A stretch of DNA of 64,000 nucleotides from Cyclina sinensis (Eukaryota; Mollusca; Bivalvia; Venerida; Veneridae), in NCBI GenBank assembly GCA_012932295.1, contig JAAONU010000014.1, positions 41,152,770 through 41,216,769 of the forward strand. Direction: 5' to 3'. The notes beneath the pieces were generated by a model. That model ran no database searches and was not told the DNA's origin. It saw nothing but the letters and a program-made list of their open reading frames with translations. The stretch's first letter is position 1. The number at the start of each line of letters is the position of its first letter. This document shows, piece after piece, positions 58,401-64,000 of the stretch. Made by a program: the position numbers and the translations under genes.

Positions 58401-61400
58401 AAGATACACACAGTCTGTTAAAGTAATCATGTACATGGCTTATAATTTATTTTATTTTAGATTCCAGTGATTCTATCATATCTTTTGAGTTTACATACAT
58501 GTAGTATATTTTATTTTCATTAGGCAAGACAAAGTAAGACCCAACACCTGTAATAAATGATAGACATTTAGTTTCATGACGTAAGTTAGAATCTGTCTCA
58601 AATTTGCTCTGCTGCAGAAAAAGAAAATAGGATGACAAAACTGCTGAATATAAAATAACATCAGGAATGCCCAAGGAGGGAGGCCATACAATGGTTTCAT
58701 GTTTTTTTGAGCTTTGTGCTTTGTATCATACAGAATTTGTCAAATTATTGATTATCTCAATTCTGAAGGATTTATGCATTACCTTTATGGAGAATTATTT
58801 GATTGACAGGTCACTTGATTATTGGAAAGGTTAAACCTGCAACTGAAGCAGTGTAATCTGTTTAAGAAAGTAAAAGTCATTTGTGAACTCTTATTACTAA
58901 TATTGATTTTACTATGTTATGGAAAATAAGTGGTCTCGCCATGGTTCTTTTCAGGTATGAATTATAAAAAAAAAAACAGATCAAAGGAATAATAATTCCA
59001 TGTTTAAGAAGGAGGTATATTTCAGGTTGCTGTATCCAGTGCTTCAGTACGTAGATGTGAGCCATGTGGATCTGTTGTGCAATACAGGTCACATCGCCGA
59101 GGAACCATATACAACTGAGAACTTGGCAAAGATCAGGGGAGGTTATAAAATACTAACCAACATCGTAGAGTTTCTGCGAGTGAGCTTCTGTAATCTGTGT
59201 GTACGTCATCCATAGTTATGTTTTCATAATCCTTTTAATTTTGTCATAGACATAGAGCTTACATACTTTTGGTTGTACCTAGTAATAAGCAAAAATGGGC
59301 ACTTGATTTTAAATCATATGTTACATTTCATAAGTAGTTAGTAAAGACATAAATACCCAAGATTAGAAACTCCCTTCTGAGCCCAGTGGAATATGTTGTT
59401 TTATTATGCAGCAAATCAATATTTTCCTGAAATGCTAAATAATTAGTGAAAATCTTGAGTAGAAAATAATATCGTATCGTAAAACTGTCATTTTTGCATA
59501 AAACTTTTTTTTTATTAAAAAGGCATAACAGTTTAACTATGAAAGAGCTGTAGTTTTTGTACTTTCTGATTTAGTGTTAGTCTGTCACGAGATTTTGTGA
59601 GATTTACACAATTGCCCAGTCTTTGTAGTTAAGAACTTTAATTTAATATCTGTATATACTTAATATGAAAGAAAGAATATTGATTTCTTCTTCCTCCATT
59701 TCTGTGTGCCAAAGATCAGACAAACACCTGAAGTACAGTATTAATAGGCGTCCTTGTCAAATGTTCATGTAAGTTTTTTCTTTCTTCTTATTACTTCAAG
59801 TGTCTTATTACAGGAGTTAGAATCATTACACAGAGGTAAGGACTGGCTGTGTGATTTGTATGTAAAACAGTCGGGGAGACTTGATGCCCTGGCTGTGTGG
59901 TTTGACCTTCACCTTGATGACACCATCACTATAGCAACAGGGGCAGATAACAAGAGCTGCTGGGAGCAAGCCATTTACCCACTAACCTCTGTTGATAGAC
60001 AACAAGAAAACAGTAAATATTAATTTCATTGTGTTAATTACATCACTGACAGCTAAATGAGAGGATTTCACATGTTGCAGTAACAGCATTCCTGAGCAAA
60101 TCTTGAAAAGTATTTATAAACTTCATGCCAAAGAATCTTGCCTGTCTGGCATTGCTAAATGGCCCCATCATCATTTCATGTAGAATCTTAAGCCCAACAG
60201 GAAATAGGCATATTGTAGTTGGATCTAAAACATACTTGGTTGTATGCATTTGATGGATCTGTTTCCTCATTGACAATACATGTATTGACATTTCTGTCAT
60301 TCACTTACAGGTCATGAAAACTGCCATGTTAAAAGAAAGGAGAAACTGAGAACCACATTTCATTTTGAAAGAGATTGTCTAAGACTTACAAAATGTGAAG
60401 TTAGAAATGAACAAAGGAAGGCAAGAATAGATAGGAATGCTGCGGCAGCAGCAGAAGTTAAGGACATTGGAGCAGTGAAGGAAACAGGAGGAAAGAAGAC
60501 TGACTGTACAGCTCAGAGAAGCAGTGGCACGTCTGTGAAAGAGTGTAGTGCTAATTGTTTACCATTCCGAAAGAGGAAAGTGGAGCATTCCGAGTCAGAG
60601 GATAACTCATGCTCATGCAGAGTAGATACAGACTTATATAGCAACCAAACAGAAAATGAACTCAAGCCAGACAGTTGTAAGACAGAAGTCTCTGATGCTT
60701 CGAGTGCCAAAACTTCACTGCAAACTATGTCTGAAACAGTTACTGGAGAAAATTTAAAAAGATGTGAACCAGAAGAATTACTAGTAGGTGCACAGTCAGG
60801 TGAACTGGTAACAGACATCTGTGAAGACATGTCAGTCAGGGTTGTGGAAGAAGGAAATTATTCCAAGTCTTGAAACAGAGCAACAAAAGTGTTGTAACAA
60901 TACTTGTACGTTGTGTACTACACAAATTGAAAGTATCAAACATTCTACAAGTCTAGATATAGACATGCAAATTGAAATGGAAAAATGCTCCTTAGATAAA
61001 ACTGTGAAAACTGTAGAGAAAACTGCAGAAAACATTGTGGGTGAAAAGATAACATTGGTAAAAGGTTCTGTGCATGGAAGTTGTGTACCAGAATTCTCCA
61101 AAGTAATGCCATCACTTGAATATATCAACAGTGTTGCCTTAGCTAGTAGTTGCTTACACTCCAATCAAAAGTTGACTTGTTATGCTGAGCAAGCGGACAT
61201 TGAATATGTAAATGATATACAGTTAAATCGTCAGTACTGTCATAAACTAGAGACATTCATAGCACAGAGTTCGAAAGGTTCTTCTTCTCTTCTATGTATT
61301 ACGCCTAGGTTATCTTTTCTTGGTATCCAAGCAGTGAAAATGGGATATAGTATGGTCACAATGGCTGTACCAGAAGAACATCATGGCACCATCCGCCAGG

Positions 61401-63015
61401 TGGCAGCACTGAATGGTTGTAAACCAGGGCAGGTAATTCTAATGGAGTTGTCTGATTTGAATGAAATAGACCTGAAAGCAGATGTGATTGTGTGTGACAT
61501 AGTAGAACCTTGTGGGGCTCTTAGACAACAAGTGCTGGAAGATTTGGTTTATCATCGGTAATATATTGATCACTTTATCAGTTATCTAAAGATTTTTACA
61601 GGTTCTCTTTGGGGATATCTTGAGGTTTAGTCATATTGATTCTAGTTTGTTTGTCTGACAAAACATACGTGTATTTCAAGTAAACAGGGTAAAATCAGGA
61701 AAGGGCCATTCCAGTAAAACATATATCCCACCCAAGGAAGGCAAAAGTGGGGAATATGTTTTCCTTGAATGGTTTTAATAATATTCAACAAAAAATGTAC
61801 CTTTTTACGGCTAATTTACAATAATAATCTACCTGAACAACTTCTGACCTCAAAATTAATGTTGCCAGTATTGAAATAGATTCTGATTAGATAAGTTTTA
61901 AGACATGAATCTGTTTTATTGCTCTTGTTATAATATCTGTTGATTTTGGAAAGTACATTGTAGGCTGCCTCTTTTGTTACAGTAACAGCCCATACATTTA
62001 TCTTGAAGAAGATAGTTCTTTCCTTTGCTTTAAACCATTTTTGTCCTGTTACTTTCAGAGTTGCTAGTTTAAATACAGGTGGCTTGATTCTACCAGCAGA
62101 GGTCAAAGTTCATGGACTGTTTATAGAATCAGAAGAACTGGAAAGCTTGAGTCATGTGACAGGAAATGACAAAACTCTTGGTTTTAGAATTGCAGAATTT
62201 ATCAATGTGTTCCAGGTGTTTCTTTCTCAGAGATCTTTCTTCAATATATTACATAATGGGTTTTATTTTACTATCATAGGTTACAGTTCTTTATATGAGT
62301 TTCATGATGGTTAATTAATCATACAGTATGTGTCATGATATGTTATACATCAAAGTGCATGCCTTTTCTGCTTAAACCATTTGATGTGCTTAAAAACATA
62401 ATTTACTTTGGAACATCATTTACACAAAACATGGACCAAAAGTCTAGTTTACTCACTCTTAGCACTAGTGATCTATACATAGATTTTAATTTACCAAGTA
62501 TCTGAAATGTCTAAACAGTAAACAGTTTACCGTTTAGAACTTGATGCTGCAAATATGTGTGGCTGTATTTTAAGTTTGAATGATGCCAAGTGAATGATTA
62601 ACAATAACGTTAAATTATTTTATGTTTTCTTCAGATGCAGAATCACATGAATATTGACCTGACCACCTTATCCTACACAAAATTAACAGATGTTCTAGAG
62701 CTTCTTCACCTTGACCTTACTGGCATCACCATGGAAACAAATCCACAATGTTTAAATCAGACATTGATGAAATCAGTGGAGGTCATGACCTCGGGCAAGG
62801 TCACAGCTTTAGTATACTGGTTTGAACTTAAGCTGGGGAAAGACATCATTGTTAGTACTCTTGATTCTCGTTGTCATTGGAAACAGGCTGGAGTCATTAT
62901 AAAGGATGATATCTCCATAGTAACGGGTCAATACTTGGTCACTAAAATTACTTTGCAAAATAGTTGTCTTGATGTCAAAATAGTACAGCAAGACACTGTG
63001 AATGGTCATGTTTAA
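55448..63015 (+). CDS. PRMT9: protein arginine methyltransferase 9
   Basis: It transfers methyl groups from S-adenosylmethionine to arginines; in vertebrates it symmetrically dimethylates the splicing factor SF3B2. Ten exons: 55448-55734, 56540-56776, 57339-57506, 57801-57903, 58318-58394, 59026-59179, 59814-60012, 60311-61557, 62059-62215 and 62635-63015 (TAA). All are GT-AG, mostly phase 2. The N-terminus has TPR-like helices (residues ~1-130) and LVERWHFAMLNDKRR. Next come motif I VLDIGTGTGIL across exons 2/3 and the double-E loop VTETFDAGLFGE in exon 4. A second, degenerate methyltransferase half follows (LLCITPRLSFLG, VIVCDIVEP), then a C-terminal barrel with HWKQAGVI. The coding sum is 3,010 bases, one over a multiple of three. 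The frame changes between 60,810 and 60,873 in the variable middle segment, where frame A stops at 60871. About 1,000 residues, longer than human (845) mainly through that Ser/Glu/Lys-rich insert. Confidence 0.93.
55799..55927 (+). repeat. twin short repeat (right), PRMT9 intron 1
   Basis: Same orientation and sequence as 54,672-54,783 with an additional 'ctttacgtcgcgaaggg' stretch. Probably a MITE-like or SINE-like unit; inverted ends are not clear. Confidence 0.85.
56088..56160 (+). repeat. repeat related to the hAT insertion site
   Basis: 'gacttcaggcaggat' then 'atcgaccattcgaaaa' matches the sequence in front of the 17,832 transposon ('gacttcaggcaggat', 'gtcgaccattctaaaa'). It shows that the hAT-like element inserted into another repeat. 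Confidence 0.6.
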
Positions 63016-63590
63016 GTTAACTTTTAGATGGCATTAGAAACTTTACATTTCAAAGTACAGAATTTCAAAGGCCCATTTAGTTTTTTGAAAGAAGTATCTT
63101 ATGAAATAAATTGCATTGATAATAAACAGGCTTTCAGTTTTGTTTTAGACATTCTTCTCATTGAAAGACCCAAAGAAAACAGAATTCAAAGAGAACTAAA
63201 ATTTGTTTATGAATCTGCCAAGTTTAAAGTTGTATTTCAACTATTGATACATTCATGCCACTAAGGAATTTTCTAAGCATTGATATTAATCGATTTTTCA
63301 CAGACATAAGCAGCCTAAGGATATAACTGACATAATGGTCAGGTGTATTACAAATGTATGTAAAACTGTTGATTGCCTCGTTAAATCTTTAAGATATTTC
63401 TTGTATGAAATCACAACGTCCAGTTCTAAAACTTGGTAGTGGACCTCTGCCATCATTCCTCAGGCTGGGGTTAAGATTTGTTACATAGACTTACATAGGC
63501 ACCCTTTAAAACAAGATCATATGTTTGGTAAACACAAGCTCCCAGAAGCATTCTTGACAAGAATGCAACTTAAGATCATGGCATTGCTAT
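63016..63590 (+). other. PRMT9 3' UTR and flank
   Basis: AT-rich sequence after the stop codon. AATAAA-type hexamers occur within about 110 bases (near 63,106 and 63,123), suitable for polyadenylation. An open frame of 78 codons right after the stop (63,028-63,264) has no family resemblance and is probably UTR. Confidence 0.5.
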
Positions 63591-63591
63591 T

Positions 63592-64000
63592 GTTAGTCCC
63601 CTACCAGTTTAACCGGAGGGGACTATAGGTTTACCCTCTGTCCGTCAGTCTGTCCGTCCATCACAAAAAACTGGATCCTGTGATAATGCAAAAAGTAATG
63701 AAAAATATTTTAATGAAACTTGAAATATGGGTAGATGGCAGTCTGACGTCTTTTTTTTTTCTTCTTTGTTGAAAATTTTGTTGCTATAGCAACAAATATA
63801 CGGTACTTAAAATATGGCAAATATAACAATATTTGTGATAACTCGAAAAGTTCTAAGAATAATTCTATGAAACATAAAATATGGATAGATGATAGTATGG
63901 AAATAATGCACGTCAAGGTTCATAACTCTACCACCAAAATTATTAGATTTATCCCCCCTTGAACTTAGAATTTTCATGAAAAAAATGTGTGGGTTTTTTT
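63592..64000 (+). repeat. interspersed repeat, TAGTCCCC-hairpin family (continues past window)
   Basis: The head 'tagtcccctaccagtttaa' pairs with 'ggaggggacta'. Next come 'tgtccgtcagtctgtccgtc' and 'atcacaaaaaactggatcc'. Same plan as the other hairpin-headed repeats, different family. Confidence 0.75.

Noticed and set aside
63028..63264. 78-codon frame after the PRMT9 stop
   Set aside because: It immediately follows the stop in AT-rich sequence with a polyadenylation-like hexamer inside. UTR is the simpler reading.

Overview
This is a piece of an AT-rich animal nuclear genome: short exons with GT-AG introns, tRNA-derived SINEs, and dense hairpin-headed interspersed repeats. The repeat families and the protein set (a tankyrase/PARP14-like ADP-ribosyltransferase, NDUFC2, PRMT9) point to a mollusc, most likely a marine bivalve. 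The species cannot be fixed from sequence alone.

Layout. 1-9,600: two partial copies of the C-terminal ADP-ribosyltransferase (ART) module of a PARP14-like gene. The first is only an exon relic (48-381). The second has three exons (6,560-9,581) and a nonsense codon in the catalytic core. 10,000-21,130: no intact gene. It holds SINEs, a minisatellite with an inverted end, a decayed second copy of the NDUFC2 3' region, a broken coiled-coil gene relic, a 1.68-kb hAT-like DNA transposon with perfect ends and target duplication, and a 322-bp MITE. 21,229-42,577: a full PARP14-like gene on the + strand with an acidic N-terminus, two macrodomains and an ART module. The seven N-terminal exons are clean, but the ART exons carry three frameshifting lesions. 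Its introns are swollen with a 2.1-kb minisatellite and several repeat families. 42,600-51,100: repeats plus one exon-like open segment. 51,906-55,297 (- strand): NDUFC2-like complex I subunit in three exons, its tail apparently replaced by a transposable element. 55,448-63,015 (+ strand): PRMT9 in ten exons, sharing a ~150-bp bidirectional promoter with NDUFC2 and carrying one apparent frameshift. 63,016-64,000: 3' flank and another repeat.

The main structural observation is that 6.5-13.3 kb and 35.1-54.2 kb are two copies of one ancestral block: the 3' half of the PARP-like gene followed tail-to-tail by the NDUFC2 3' region. The main functional observation is that every ART module here is broken while both macrodomains are open. 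This leaves a possible 449-residue macrodomain-only product. The ART copies keep an H-Y-E triad, unlike PARP14, and have an extra Cys/His cluster. The indel in PRMT9, a conserved single-copy gene, warns that some single-base frameshifts may be assembly errors rather than biology.
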